From: an uncultured Erysipelotrichaceae bacterium
Lineage (GTDB): Bacteria > Bacillota_I > Bacilli_A > Erysipelotrichales > Erysipelotrichaceae
Assembly: GCA_900315065.1 (NCBI GenBank)
Contig: OMXQ01000022.1
Location: 1-32,291, forward strand
Reading direction: 5' to 3'
Length of the DNA: 32,291 nucleotides
Under the pieces are notes generated by a model that worked only from the letters and a program-made list of their open reading frames with translations, had not been told where the DNA came from and searched no databases. The position numbers and the translations under genes were made by a program. Of the stretch, positions 13,824-22,581 are shown piece after piece (position 1 is the first letter of the stretch; every line of letters starts with the position of its first letter).

Positions 13824-14807
13824 CTATATGGTACTGGTCGGATGATGATTCATCCAGTTTATGAAATTCTCATATGCAATGCGGACAGAACGGAAACTGG
13901 CTTCCGGAGGTGTCCAGGCAATATGTCCGGTAATAAGAGCGTTGTCACACGCAAAGACCGGCGAAAGATCATGACGAGGTTCCCCATCAACGACATCAAG
14001 ACCTGCTGCATAGACTTTTCCGCTGTGCAAAGCCTCAACCAGAGCAGATCCATCAATGATGCCTCCCCTGGCCGTATTAATGAGAATGACGCCGTCTTTC
14101 ATACGGGAAATCGTATCTGCATTGATCATGCGGCGGGTGCCCTCATTCAAAGGCACATGGATGGAAATTACATCACTTGTGGAAAGAAGCTCATCAAAAC
14201 TGACCTGCTTAACAATGTCATATGCAGGACCTTTTTTCTCATGATGATTGTATGCAATAACATTCATGCCGAAGGCATGGGCCATTTCTGCCATCCTGAG
14301 ACCAATTCTGCCCAGACCTATGATCCCCATGGTCTTTTCATATAATTCAATCTGTCTTGTTTTCAATGATTGAAGCGTTCTTCCCTTGGCAAGTTCGTCA
14401 TGATAATAAGCAGCTTCCATTTCAGGATGATGACAGATACTCAGCAATAATGACATGGCAAATTCCGCAATGGTCTCATCCCCATAGACTGTATTCGTGA
14501 AAGTGACACCATGTGCAGCCGCAGCTTCATGATCAAATCTTCCGAAACCATGGGCATAGGTTGAAACATACTTCAGATTCGGATGACGATCGAAGAAAGA
14601 TGCAGTAAACACGTCATCCCCAATCCAGGCCCCGATCAAAGCTTCATTATCACCAGCAATTTCATCCGCCTGAGCTGAATTGAAACCGCCCCGCATGGTG
14701 ATCTGAAGATCCGGCACACCGGCAAGAAGTTCTTTCCAATATGTCTGCAGTTGTTCTTCAGACGGATATCCGCCGAATGCACTGCCGCGGCAGATGACAA
14801 TCTTCAT
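13824..14807 (-). CDS. D-isomer-specific 2-hydroxyacid dehydrogenase
   Basis: The 327-residue product has the family's split catalytic and Rossmann domains. The nucleotide site GIIGLGRIG is at 161-169. The catalytic residues are visible: R247 in NTARGG, E276 in DGEP and H295 in GHIAW. After the second strand the sequence is YNHHEKK, where NAD-specific enzymes usually have an aspartate, so NADP use is possible. The GHIAW end resembles glycerate dehydrogenase/hydroxypyruvate reductase-like members. The start at 14807 has AAGGAGG 8 bases upstream. ATGs at 14813 and 14882 are worse placed. It leads an operon with a HisC-like aminotransferase. Confidence 0.9.
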   Translation of the reverse strand: MKIVICRGSAFGGYPSEEQLQTYWKELLAGVPDLQITMRGGFNSAQADEIAGDNEALIGAWIGDDVFTASFFDRHPNLKYVSTYAHGFGRFDHEAAAAHGVTFTNTVYGDETIAEFAMSLLLSICHHPEMEAAYYHDELAKGRTLQSLKTRQIELYEKTMGIIGLGRIGLRMAEMAHAFGMNVIAYNHHEKKGPAYDIVKQVSFDELLSTSDVISIHVPLNEGTRRMINADTISRMKDGVILINTARGGIIDGSALVEALHSGKVYAAGLDVVDGEPRHDLSPVFACDNALITGHIAWTPPEASFRSVRIAYENFINWMNHHPTSTI

Positions 14808-14843
14808 TGACATACCCTCCTTCCTGCTGAAACCTACGGCATC

Positions 14844-14871
14844 ATTATAAATCCGGATCCGGCTTTGAAAA
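14844..14871 (-). promoter_or_regulatory. Promoter of the dehydrogenase-aminotransferase operon with palindromic spacer
   Basis: On the minus strand a consensus TATAAT (14844-14849) lies 16 bases after a TTTTCA -35-like hexamer (14866-14871), about 36 bases before the dehydrogenase ATG. The spacer holds the perfect palindrome CCGGATCCGG (14853-14862), a possible repressor site, although short palindromes also occur by chance. Confidence 0.5.
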
Positions 14872-14974
14872 CTTTGTTTCAATGTTTTCTGTAAATATTT
14901 ATTATCTATTTTCTGAAAATATATATCATTTTACATTTTAAATGACCTGCAGTACGGGAATAACCGGCTGAACA

Positions 14975-15003
14975 TAAAAAATGCAGGGGACTGATCCTCT
15001 GCA
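14975..15003 (-). terminator. Rho-independent terminator of the acetolactate synthase gene
   Basis: On the minus strand TGCAGAGGA pairs with TCCCCTGCA (one mismatch) around a 4-base loop and is followed by TTTTTT. It lies about 30 bases after the synthase stop. Confidence 0.85.
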
Positions 15004-15034
15004 AATTCTGAATATGATGTTGGAAAATGATCTG

Positions 15035-16696
15035 TTATTTTTTCAAAGCTTCGCGCAGATGAGCGGAAAGCTTCATGTTTTCGGAATAATCGACCTTTAC
15101 GGTAATGACGGAAGGAACATCCTGCTGGAAAGCATCTTTCAAAGAGGCAATCAATTCTTCTTCACTGCCTGCATGATAGCCCTTGCAGCCCATAGCTTCC
15201 GCATACTTTTTGAAATCAGGATTGGAGAAAGATACGTAGCAGGATTCCCCGTATCTTTCTTTTTCTTTCCAGTCAATGAGTCCATACTGGTCATCCTGCC
15301 AGATGAGAATGACAATCGGCAGATGTTCACGCAAAGCTGTTTCGAGTTCCTGGGAATTCATCATGAAACCGCCGTCACCGCATACTGCTACAACTTTCTG
15401 CTCCGGGTGCAGAAGCTTGGCACTGATAGCACCTGGAATGGAAAAGCCCATGCTGGCAAAGCCGTTGGAAATCAGGCATGTATTCGGTTCTTCCGGATGG
15501 TAATGTCTGGCAACCCACATCTTATGGGCACCGACATCGGAAAGCACAATATCATTTTTATCGAGCAGGTTCTTAAGGTCTCTGAGAATGCGGGCAGGTT
15601 TCATCGGATAGGAAGAATCGGACGCAAGTTCATCCTCTTCATTGCGCATCTGCTGCCTGATCGGCTCGATCCAATGCGGCTCAGGCTTGGCATCGATGAT
15701 ATCCATGATGTGATCCAGAGAATAGGAAATGTCACCGATGACTTCCGTTTCAGGCTGGAAATTGCGGTTGATATCTGCCGGTCGGACGCCGATGTTGATA
15801 ATCTTTGTTTCGGGATTGGAATGCCATTTGAGCGGTGCACATTCGACAAGATCATAACCGACTGCAATCACAAGATCTGCCTGGTCAAAAGCTTCATTGA
15901 CATAATCACGCTGCGGAATCCCGAGCGTCCAGAGATTATATGGACTATCGCTTGGCAAAATGCCTTTTGCCATCATGGTATTGGCACACGGAATGTGCAG
16001 ACCATCCACAAAACGACGCAATGCATTCACTGCATGGGCACGCACAACTACATTGCCTGCCAGAATGACAGGTCTTTGAGCCGTTCTGATTAATTCAGCT
16101 GCTTCGAGAATAGAACGCGCCGGTGCATATTCCGGATCCGCATGGTGCTGCTTCAAAGGACGGGCACTTGTCTTTGTATGTGCAATGTCCTTCGGCACAT
16201 CGATATGGGTGGAACCAGGCTTTTCACTCTGAGCATACTTGAAAGCAAGGCGGATAATCTCACCTGTTGTATCCGGGGTAATGATCTGCTTGGATCTTTT
16301 AGTAATCGGGGCAAACATGCTGGTAAGGTCAAGATACTGATGGCTTGTCAGCTGCATGCGTTCTGTCTCAACCTGGCCGGTAATGGCGACAAGCGGTGCC
16401 CCGTCAAGGAAGGCATCAGCAACCCCGGTCATCAGATTGGTAGCACCCGGCCCAAGCGTTGACAGACAAACGCCTGCCTTGCCTGTGAGTCTGCCGTAGA
16501 CATCTGCCATAAAGGCAGCTCCTTGTTCGTGTCTTGTAAGAATGAAACGGATGCCGCTGTCGCGGATGGCAAACATCAGATCGATTGTTTCTTCACCAGG
16601 AATGCCGAAAATGGCTTTGACCCCTTCCTGTTTCAGGCCTTCTACCAGAACCTGAGCAACCGTTTTTTCATCGTCGTTAGTAATAGGTTTCTCCAT
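15035..16696 (-). CDS. alsS: Acetolactate synthase, catabolic AlsS type (thiamine-diphosphate enzyme)
   Basis: The 553-residue product joins two pyruvates to acetolactate with release of CO2. It has the catalytic glutamate E35 in FGIPGEE, RHEQGAAFMADVYGR, TLGPGATNL, and the thiamine-diphosphate motif beginning GDGGFMMNSQELETA near the C-terminal third. Length and motifs fit the FAD-independent fermentative AlsS group rather than biosynthetic IlvB. No regulatory subunit gene (ilvN) and no acetolactate decarboxylase (alsD/budA) is in the window. The start at 16696 has AAGGAG 5-6 bases upstream. An in-frame extension to 16735 lacks such a site. It ends in its own terminator. Confidence 0.88.
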   Translation of the reverse strand: MEKPITNDDEKTVAQVLVEGLKQEGVKAIFGIPGEETIDLMFAIRDSGIRFILTRHEQGAAFMADVYGRLTGKAGVCLSTLGPGATNLMTGVADAFLDGAPLVAITGQVETERMQLTSHQYLDLTSMFAPITKRSKQIITPDTTGEIIRLAFKYAQSEKPGSTHIDVPKDIAHTKTSARPLKQHHADPEYAPARSILEAAELIRTAQRPVILAGNVVVRAHAVNALRRFVDGLHIPCANTMMAKGILPSDSPYNLWTLGIPQRDYVNEAFDQADLVIAVGYDLVECAPLKWHSNPETKIINIGVRPADINRNFQPETEVIGDISYSLDHIMDIIDAKPEPHWIEPIRQQMRNEEDELASDSSYPMKPARILRDLKNLLDKNDIVLSDVGAHKMWVARHYHPEEPNTCLISNGFASMGFSIPGAISAKLLHPEQKVVAVCGDGGFMMNSQELETALREHLPIVILIWQDDQYGLIDWKEKERYGESCYVSFSNPDFKKYAEAMGCKGYHAGSEEELIASLKDAFQQDVPSVITVKVDYSENMKLSAHLREALKK

Positions 16697-16773
16697 GTTT
16701 TCTCCTTTTGTCGTCAGCGCCGGCAATAACTGCATAAGATATTACTGCAGATTACCTCAAAGAGGAAATTTTC

Positions 16774-17883
16774 TTATTTTTCTAAGTTTCCAAACCACTC
16801 CATGTAGGTATCATTACCCGGAAAATCCACTGAAAAACCGCATGATTCATAAAGATGCTTTGCCTGCGGAGAAGCCATCAGCCACAGATTACCCAGTTTT
16901 TTCTCTTCAGCATCACGGATGATTTCCTTTAACAATGCGGATGCGATTCCCTGATGACGATATTGAGGCCTGGTATACACACTAGTCACATAACCCCTGT
17001 GAGCCCCGTTCCAGTCAATGGACGGCGGATACTCCTGATACAGAACAGCCGCGGCAGATACTGCTTCCCCATTGATTTCTGCAATCCAGGCCCGATATGT
17101 ACCGTCGGAAAGATGTTTGCGGAAATATGTGCGCATTTCTGCCCGTGTATCATAAAGAAGCACATTACCTTCTGCCTGCAGCTGAGCAAAACGTAATTCA
17201 GTAAGTAAATCAGCATCTTCACCAGATGCGTTTCGGATGGTATATTTCACAGCTGTTTCTGTCTTTTTCTTTTCTTCCATATTCTTTCCAAATTTCTGCG
17301 TCAGCCACGGATTATCCTCAAATTGAATGTTGTCTTTGTCCATGTCTTTGACAATTGCCAGGGATTCTACTTTATAGCCTGATTCACGCAAAGCTTTACC
17401 GCCGGTCTGGAAGCCTTTTTCTATCCCGATGCCGATACCGGCAGGAACTGCACCTGCATCCTGGACAATCTTTAATAAAGCTTCGCAGGCTCTGCCGTTA
17501 GCGAGGAAGTCATCAATCAGTAAGACATGTTCTCCCTGGTTCAGAAGACGCTTGGAAACCATGAGGGTATTGACACCGCCATGGGTGAAGGATTCAGCTT
17601 CCGCCGTATACACATCACCGACCAGATTAATGGAAACTGTCTTCTTGGCAAAGACACACGGGACCTGGAATACTTCTGCGGCCACGATGGCAAGACCTAT
17701 ACCGGAAGCTTCCACTGTCAGAATCTTATCTACCTGTACGCCTTTGAAACGAGTCTTCCATTCTTCTGCCATCTGATGGAATAAAACCGGATCCATCTGC
17801 TGGTTGAGAAACTTGTCCACAATCAGGACATCTTTGCTTTTGACAATTCCTTCTTTACGGATTCTTTCTTCCAGAATATTCAT
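16774..17883 (-). CDS. xpt: Xanthine phosphoribosyltransferase fused to a GNAT N-acetyltransferase
   Basis: The single 369-residue frame holds two domains. Residues 1-190 match Xpt, which makes XMP from xanthine and PRPP: MNILEERIRKEG at the start, VEASGIGLA (58-66) and the PRPP loop LLIDDFLANGRA (121-132). Residues about 212-369 form a GNAT acetyltransferase with the acetyl-CoA motif QYRHQGIASALL (307-318) and an HLYESCGF segment near the end. The linker begins with an ATG (17280, residue 202) preceded by GGAAAG, so a separate acetyltransferase might also be made. Xpt proteins are normally about 190 residues, so the fusion is unusual. The first ATG has GGGAG upstream. The acetylation target is unknown. 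Confidence 0.9.
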   Translation of the reverse strand: MNILEERIRKEGIVKSKDVLIVDKFLNQQMDPVLFHQMAEEWKTRFKGVQVDKILTVEASGIGLAIVAAEVFQVPCVFAKKTVSINLVGDVYTAEAESFTHGGVNTLMVSKRLLNQGEHVLLIDDFLANGRACEALLKIVQDAGAVPAGIGIGIEKGFQTGGKALRESGYKVESLAIVKDMDKDNIQFEDNPWLTQKFGKNMEEKKKTETAVKYTIRNASGEDADLLTELRFAQLQAEGNVLLYDTRAEMRTYFRKHLSDGTYRAWIAEINGEAVSAAAVLYQEYPPSIDWNGAHRGYVTSVYTRPQYRHQGIASALLKEIIRDAEEKKLGNLWLMASPQAKHLYESCGFSVDFPGNDTYMEWFGNLEK

Positions 17884-17921
17884 TTTTTCTTTCTCCCTTC
17901 TTTTCTCATATCTTACTACAC

Positions 17922-17954
17922 AGAAAAGAAAGGAGTTCCTTTTCAGAACCCCTT
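17922..17954 (-). terminator. Rho-independent terminator of the copper operon
   Basis: On the minus strand AAGGGGTTC pairs with GAACTCCTT (one G-U) around a 7-base loop, followed by TTCTTTTC. The stem begins inside the stop codon of the small HMA gene, and the xpt fusion starts about 40 bases later. Confidence 0.8.
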
Positions 17955-18201
17955 AGAAGCCGAACAAGCCTTTTTTTACATACTCGTGACAATCATATGA
18001 TGTAACTGTGTATCCGGTTGGATCAATTGCTGCTTTCAACTGTGTTTCCGGAATTTCTTCTTCCGTGATGATGACAGCGTTTTTCTTCTTACGATCAGCC
18101 TTGACTTTCTTTACTTTGAAATGGGAACGGACGGTATCCGCAACATGTGCTTCACACATGCCGCATGCCATGCCGTCAATGCCAAGCACAATTTCTTTCA
18201 T
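17953..18201 (-). CDS. Small heavy-metal-associated (HMA) domain protein, CopZ-like
   Basis: The 82-residue product has the metal-binding loop GMACGMCEAHV (C17 and C20 region) at the start of an HMA ferredoxin-like fold. Such proteins carry Cu(I) to CopA-type pumps. The C-terminal end (YDCHEYVKKGLFGF) is longer than in simple CopZ and adds a Cys-His pair that could take part in metal binding. It is the last gene of the csoR-copA operon, 5 bases after copA. The family call is firm. Its chaperone role is inferred from context. Confidence 0.82.
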   Translation of the reverse strand: MKEIVLGIDGMACGMCEAHVADTVRSHFKVKKVKADRKKKNAVIITEEEIPETQLKAAIDPTGYTVTSYDCHEYVKKGLFGF

Positions 18202-18206
18202 CCTGC

Positions 18207-18419
18207 TTACGCTTCGATGCCCTTGAATGTGTAGTCCTTGTCTTCAACAGCTTTCTTAATATCAGCTTCAGCGACAGTCTTGTTCAGAGTTAATACTGCT
18301 GTTCCCTTTTCATGGGAAACCTCAGCACTTTCAACACCGTCCAGTGCTTCCAGAGCCTTCCTGACAGTTGCTTCGCAATGAGAACACATCATACCTTCAA
18401 TTTTTACTGTTTCCTTCAT
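18207..18419 (-). CDS. Possible internal-start CopZ-like product within copA
   Basis: Within the copA frame an ATG at 18419 is preceded by AGAGGAAAACAAA, a plausible ribosome-binding site, and would give a 70-residue HMA protein starting [15 protein letters not shown]. This has the length of a complete CopZ copper chaperone. In E. coli, copA makes a short chaperone by ribosomal frameshifting, so a second way to obtain one from the same gene has a precedent in outcome. Production here is an inference from the start site alone. Confidence 0.35.
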   Translation of the reverse strand: MKETVKIEGMMCSHCEATVRKALEALDGVESAEVSHEKGTAVLTLNKTVAEADIKKAVEDKDYTFKGIEA

Positions 18420-21008
18420 TTTGTTTTCCTCTTTTCTTCCTTCATATTCATAGCCTGCTTCTTCAATTGCAGTGCTTATGACCTCATCTTCCGGCAGATT
18501 CCGGTAAGAAACTTCTACCGCTCCATTTGTATGATCTGCCTTTGCATAGACGATTCCATCCAGTCCTTCCAGAGCCTTTTTTACCCGCATCTCACAATGT
18601 TCGCACATCATGCCTTTGACGGATAAAGTGACTTCTTTTGTATCTACCGGACACGGATTGTTTTCAACACTCATATCAATAACACTTACCTGTTTGTCAT
18701 CTTTCAATGCCGGTTTTCCTGCCTTGTCATGTTTTGCATCATGAACCTTGAAGAGATTCAGACGCAGTGCATTCATGCATACTGTAAAGCTGGAGATGGA
18801 CATAGCAGCTGCACCCCACATCGGATTCATCTGGATACCAGGATACAGACCAGCAGCCATCGGAATCAGGATCACATTGTAGGCAAATGCCCAGAAGAGA
18901 TTTTCATAGATATTCCGTAAAGTTGCTCTGGATAAGCGGATGCCTGCACTGACATCACTCAATTTGGAATTCATCAGAACAATATCTGCTGAATCAATCG
19001 CAACATCTGTACCGGCACCGATGGCAATACCGATATCAGCTCTGGTCAAAGCCGGTGCATCATTGATGCCGTCGCCGACCATGGCAGTTTTTCCACGTTT
19101 CTGAAGCTGGCGGATGATTTCTTCTTTGCCTGCCGGCATGACACCTGCATAGACTTTATCAACACCCGCCTGTTTCCCGATTGCTTTGGCAGTCCGGACA
19201 TTGTCACCGGTAATCATGACAACCTCTATGCCCATCTTCTGCAATTCCTTAATAGCCTGGGCAGAGTCTTCCTTGATGACATCCGCAACTGCGATCATTC
19301 CGGCTAATTTTCCGCCTTGTACAAAGAACAAAGGGGTCTTTCCCTGTCCTGCCAATTCGTCACTTTTCTTTCTGACTTCTTCACTGACCGGAACAAGCGA
19401 AGAAACAAACTTCATAGAACCGCCGTAAATTTCTTTTCCACCGATGATTGCTTTGACACCATTGCCCTGCAGGGCTTCAAAGGAATCACTTTCTTCCATA
19501 TGAATCTGGTGTTCATTGCCGTAATTGACAATAGCTTTAGCCAGGGGGTGTTCACTCTTGGCTTCCAGACTGACTGCTAAGGCCAGGAGTTCTTCTTCCT
19601 TCATGGATACTGGTACAATATCTGTCACCTCAGGCTTGCCGGCCGTAATTGTTCCTGTCTTGTCCAATGCCGCGATCTGAATCCTGCCCGCATTTTCCAG
19701 AGATTCACTGGTCTTGAAGAGGATGCCGTTTTTGGCACCCATGCCGTTGCCGACCATAATGGCAACCGGAGTCGCAAGACCTAGTGCACATGGGCAGGAG
19801 ATGACAAGCACAGAGATTGCTTTTTCCAAAGCATAAGCCATGGACTGACCTGCCAGTAACCAGATGATCCATACAAGGAGCGCAATCAGGATAACTCCTG
19901 GCACAAAGACACCGGAAACCTTATCTGCGATTCTTGCAATCGGCGCTTTGGTACCAGCCGCATCAGAAACCATCTGAATGATCTGGGAGAAGGTGGTATC
20001 CTGACCGACTCTGGTCGCTCTTGCCTTGATGAAACCAGACTGGTTCATAGTAGCAGCAGAGACAACATCATCGATTGTTTTATCAACCGGTATGGATTCT
20101 CCTGTCAATGCAGATTCATCAACAGAAGAAGAACCTTCCACAATGATCCCATCCACCGGAATGGATTCACCCGGCTTTACCGCAAAAATATCACCGGCTT
20201 TGACCTGATCAATATCGACTTCCACAAACTGACCGTCTTTTTCAATTCTGGCCTTCTTCGGTGCCATCTTTAACAGATTCTTCAAAGCATCAGTCGTTCT
20301 TCCCTTGGAAAGAGATTCCAGAGTTTTCCCAACCGTGATCAATGCCGGAATCATCGCAGCCGATTCAAAATACAACTGGGTATGATACAAAGGCATCAGT
20401 TCCATATTCATGGCACCGTTTGTAACAAGAATACTCATCCTGAAATACACAAACAAAGACCAGCCGAAGGATACGGAAGACCCTAAGGCAACCAGGGCAT
20501 CCATGTTCGGCGACAGGTGGAACAGGCTCTTGAAACCAGAGATAAAGAAAGCACGATTGATATACATGACAATCAATGCGATCAGCATCTGTACAACAGC
20601 TAAGCCCATGTAGTTTTCATGCAGGAATGGCGGTAAAGGCCAGCCAAGCATGTTGTGTCCCATGGTGATATACATCAGAAGCAGCAGAAAACCAAGAGAC
20701 CAGGCAAGCCGCTTCTTCAGCTTTGGGGTTTCATGATCTGCCAGGGCATCTTCATCTGCTGCAAGTTTTGCGGAATAACCGTTCTCTGTTTTATTCTGAT
20801 TAACTTCATTACCTTTGACCCTGGCCCCGTAGCCGGCTTTTTCAACTGCCGCAATGACATCCTTGTCTGCAACATTGCCGTCCATCGTCAACGTATTTGT
20901 TAACAAAGATACCGAAACATTCTCTGCACCAGGCAGCTTATTGACTGCTTTTTCAACATGCGCCTGGCAGGAGGCACAGGTCATGCCGGAAATAATATAT
21001 TGCTTCAT
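18207..21008 (-). CDS. copA: Cu(I)-exporting P-type ATPase CopA with one N-terminal and two C-terminal HMA domains
   Basis: The 933-residue pump expels Cu(I) using ATP. An N-terminal HMA domain has MTCASC (C11, C14). The membrane and ATPase core has CPC at 405-407, the phosphorylation motif DKTGT from D449, SEHPLA (485-490), MVGDGIND (643-650) and the Cu(I)-selectivity segments YNVILIP (710-716) and MSISS (736-740). After the last helix come two further HMA domains with MMCEHC (C802, C805) and MMCSHC (C875, C878). Copper pumps usually carry these domains at the N-terminus only. The last domain starts at an internal ATG (18419, residue 864) with GAGG 8 bases upstream, so a free 70-residue chaperone may also be made. 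It follows csoR by 11 bases. Confidence 0.95.
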   Translation of the reverse strand: MKQYIISGMTCASCQAHVEKAVNKLPGAENVSVSLLTNTLTMDGNVADKDVIAAVEKAGYGARVKGNEVNQNKTENGYSAKLAADEDALADHETPKLKKRLAWSLGFLLLLMYITMGHNMLGWPLPPFLHENYMGLAVVQMLIALIVMYINRAFFISGFKSLFHLSPNMDALVALGSSVSFGWSLFVYFRMSILVTNGAMNMELMPLYHTQLYFESAAMIPALITVGKTLESLSKGRTTDALKNLLKMAPKKARIEKDGQFVEVDIDQVKAGDIFAVKPGESIPVDGIIVEGSSSVDESALTGESIPVDKTIDDVVSAATMNQSGFIKARATRVGQDTTFSQIIQMVSDAAGTKAPIARIADKVSGVFVPGVILIALLVWIIWLLAGQSMAYALEKAISVLVISCPCALGLATPVAIMVGNGMGAKNGILFKTSESLENAGRIQIAALDKTGTITAGKPEVTDIVPVSMKEEELLALAVSLEAKSEHPLAKAIVNYGNEHQIHMEESDSFEALQGNGVKAIIGGKEIYGGSMKFVSSLVPVSEEVRKKSDELAGQGKTPLFFVQGGKLAGMIAVADVIKEDSAQAIKELQKMGIEVVMITGDNVRTAKAIGKQAGVDKVYAGVMPAGKEEIIRQLQKRGKTAMVGDGINDAPALTRADIGIAIGAGTDVAIDSADIVLMNSKLSDVSAGIRLSRATLRNIYENLFWAFAYNVILIPMAAGLYPGIQMNPMWGAAAMSISSFTVCMNALRLNLFKVHDAKHDKAGKPALKDDKQVSVIDMSVENNPCPVDTKEVTLSVKGMMCEHCEMRVKKALEGLDGIVYAKADHTNGAVEVSYRNLPEDEVISTAIEEAGYEYEGRKEENKMKETVKIEGMMCSHCEATVRKALEALDGVESAEVSHEKGTAVLTLNKTVAEADIKKAVEDKDYTFKGIEA

Positions 21009-21019
21009 ACTTCACCTTC

Positions 21020-21325
21020 TTACTTCATCAGCTTCTGCATGATCTTCACAAGCTCATCAACGCTTTCTTCATTTCCTGCCTTGATATCATTGGTCACGCA
21101 GCTTTTGATATGACATGCAAGCAGGACTTTGTTGAAGCTGTTAAGAGCACTGGTGGCAGCAGAAACCTGCATCAGTATATCAGGACAATACATATCATCA
21201 TCGACCATCTTTTCAATGCCGCGGATCTGTCCTTCAATTTTCTTTAATCTTGTTAAAAGAGCCTTTTTTTCTTCAGGAGAGCGCATCTTGTGTTTTCCAG
21301 TGTGATAAATTTCTTCTTCACTCAT
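21020..21325 (-). CDS. csoR: Copper-sensing transcriptional repressor CsoR
   Basis: The 101-residue all-helical repressor has the Cu(I) ligands C47, H72 and C76. Their spacing (25 and 4) equals that of the well-known CsoR Cys-His-Cys site. The segments LLTRLKKIEGQIRGIEKM and LLACHIKSCV are typical. CsoR binds GC-flanked operators without copper and leaves when Cu(I) binds. A matching operator lies 30 bases upstream of its start, inside its promoter, so the operon is self-regulated. A GAGAGGAA site precedes the ATG. Confidence 0.95.
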   Translation of the reverse strand: MSEEEIYHTGKHKMRSPEEKKALLTRLKKIEGQIRGIEKMVDDDMYCPDILMQVSAATSALNSFNKVLLACHIKSCVTNDIKAGNEESVDELVKIMQKLMK

Positions 21326-21351
21326 AAGGATTCCTCTCTTTTTACGTTGTT

Positions 21352-21380
21352 ACTATATACCCCCTGGGGGTATATGTCAA
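21352..21380 (-). promoter_or_regulatory. csoR-copA promoter with CsoR operator filling the -35/-10 spacer
   Basis: On the minus strand TTGACA (21375-21380) and TATAGT (21352-21357) are exactly 17 bases apart. Spanning them is a perfect inverted repeat with 10-base arms (ATATACCCCC and its complement, 21355-21364 and 21366-21375) around one T. The TACCCC/GGGGTA core is the known CsoR operator type. Bound CsoR would cover the whole promoter. Confidence 0.93.
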
Positions 21381-21487
21381 AAAGAATGACTGCCTGATTC
21401 AAACAAAGTCACAAAAAGAAAGAACTTTGTTAACTTCATGAGAAAACATCCCCAATCCTTCTTCAAAATTAATGTGATGATAGGATA

Positions 21488-21518
21488 TTTACATTTTTAT
21501 ATCATTCATTATAATGAT
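21488..21518 (+). promoter_or_regulatory. Promoter of the Panacea-type gene with overlapping dyad
   Basis: TTTACA (21488-21493) and a perfect TATAAT (21510-21515) are 16 bases apart, about 68 bases before the chosen start. An inverted repeat ATCATT (21501-21506)/AATGAT (21513-21518) overlaps the -10. An HTH antitoxin binding here would repress itself, as antitoxins commonly do. Confidence 0.6.
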
Positions 21519-21582
21519 GATACGAATTTCAAAAAAACACATCATGATATAAAAATTGATGGAGGATAAGATAGGAATCAGT

Positions 21583-22581
21583 ATGTTTGAAACCATGCAT
21601 CATTACTGCATTGAATGCAGAAAAGAAACCCCGTATGTTCTGAAGAAAAAGGAAATTACGAAGGTCATCAGAGAAGAAGAATGCACCTTCACAATTACAA
21701 TTGCACAATGTGCAGAATGCGGAAGTGAGATGAACGTTCCGGGTCTGATCGATCTGAATGTAAAGGAGATTGATGCACAATATCGGAAGGATAAAAATCT
21801 TGTCACAATGGAAGACATTGAGAAATTGATGAAGATTTATCACATTGGCAAAGCTCCTTTATCTCTGGCGCTGGGTTTTGGTGAAATTACGATTAACAGA
21901 TATCTTGCCGGCCAGCTTCCTTCTGAAGAATATTCAGATGTGATCCGGAAAGCACTGACTTGCCCAGCCTTTATGAAAGGCAGGCTCATGAAAAACAAAG
22001 AAAAGATTGCCGGAGCTGCTTACCACAAAGCCATGGATGCGATTTCCAGTCTTGAGAGCTTGTTTTGTCTTTCTGACAAAATGTTGATGGTTATTTCGTG
22101 TTTGTTTGATGAAGTAGAAGAAGTAACACCGCTGATGCTGCAAAAGCTCTTGTATTTTACTCAGGGCCTTTCCTTTGTGGTATTAAAGCGTCCTTTGTTC
22201 GAAGAAGATTGTCAGGCCTGGGTTCATGGTCCTGTGTATCCAAAGGCATATCAATTGTTCAAGAACTTCTCCTATAATCCGATTGATGATGCCAGGTTTT
22301 CCCTGCTTGAAAATGCCGGCAATGGATTGACGAAGAAAGAAAAAGAAGTTGTTCATCTTGTGTCAGAAACATTCGGCTTGTATAGCGGAAAAGTATTGGA
22401 ACAGATTACCCATAATGAAAGGCCATGGAAAAAGGCAAGAAGCGGATTAACAGATGATCTGTCTTCAGATGCAGTAATCCCTCAGTCGGAAATCAGGTCT
22501 TATTTTGAGAAGGTCAATCAGAAATACAGTATCCATACCAGGGAAGGCGTATTGAAGTATATCGATGCCATGCGGTTCTGA
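21583..22581 (+). CDS. Zinc-finger/HTH protein with Panacea (SocA-like, DUF4065) domain; orphan antitoxin-like
   Basis: The 332-residue product has three parts. A MqsA-like zinc finger has C9-C12 (YCIEC) and C43-C46 (QCAEC). A helix-turn-helix follows at about 90-112 (APLSLALGFGEITINRYLAG). Residues about 165-305 match the Panacea/SocA-like domain: TPLMLQKLLYFTQGL (182-196) and AWVHGPVYPKAY (212-223). Proteins of this layout are antitoxins that neutralise varied toxins. No toxin gene sits beside it. The next gene is a convergent kinase-like gene and the upstream side is the copper promoter. The start at 21583 has AGGA about 6 bases upstream. Longer options at 21556 (TTG) and 21559 are less likely. 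Some such proteins may act as plain regulators. Confidence 0.85.
   Translation: MFETMHHYCIECRKETPYVLKKKEITKVIREEECTFTITIAQCAECGSEMNVPGLIDLNVKEIDAQYRKDKNLVTMEDIEKLMKIYHIGKAPLSLALGFGEITINRYLAGQLPSEEYSDVIRKALTCPAFMKGRLMKNKEKIAGAAYHKAMDAISSLESLFCLSDKMLMVISCLFDEVEEVTPLMLQKLLYFTQGLSFVVLKRPLFEEDCQAWVHGPVYPKAYQLFKNFSYNPIDDARFSLLENAGNGLTKKEKEVVHLVSETFGLYSGKVLEQITHNERPWKKARSGLTDDLSSDAVIPQSEIRSYFEKVNQKYSIHTREGVLKYIDAMRF

Noticed and set aside
14981-16093. 370-codon plus-strand open frame opposite the acetolactate synthase
   Set aside because: It is antisense to a gene with full thiamine-diphosphate motifs, has no recognisable domain and begins within that gene's terminator.
16740-16773. Short CCTC/GAGG hairpin after the Xpt-GNAT fusion gene, considered as a terminator
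   Set aside because: The stem is only four pairs and lacks a U-tract on the minus strand, so it cannot be supported as a terminator.
21395-21435. Inverted repeat AACAAAGT/ACTTTGTT with similar AACAAAG words near 10333 and 14873
   Set aside because: Eight-base words recur often by chance, the spacing is long, and the genes share no clear function.
21438-21569. A 43-codon open frame just upstream of the Panacea-type gene, considered as a toxin or partner
   Set aside because: It has no ribosome-binding site, is very AT-rich and starts upstream of the likely promoter at 21488-21515, so it would not be on the main transcript.
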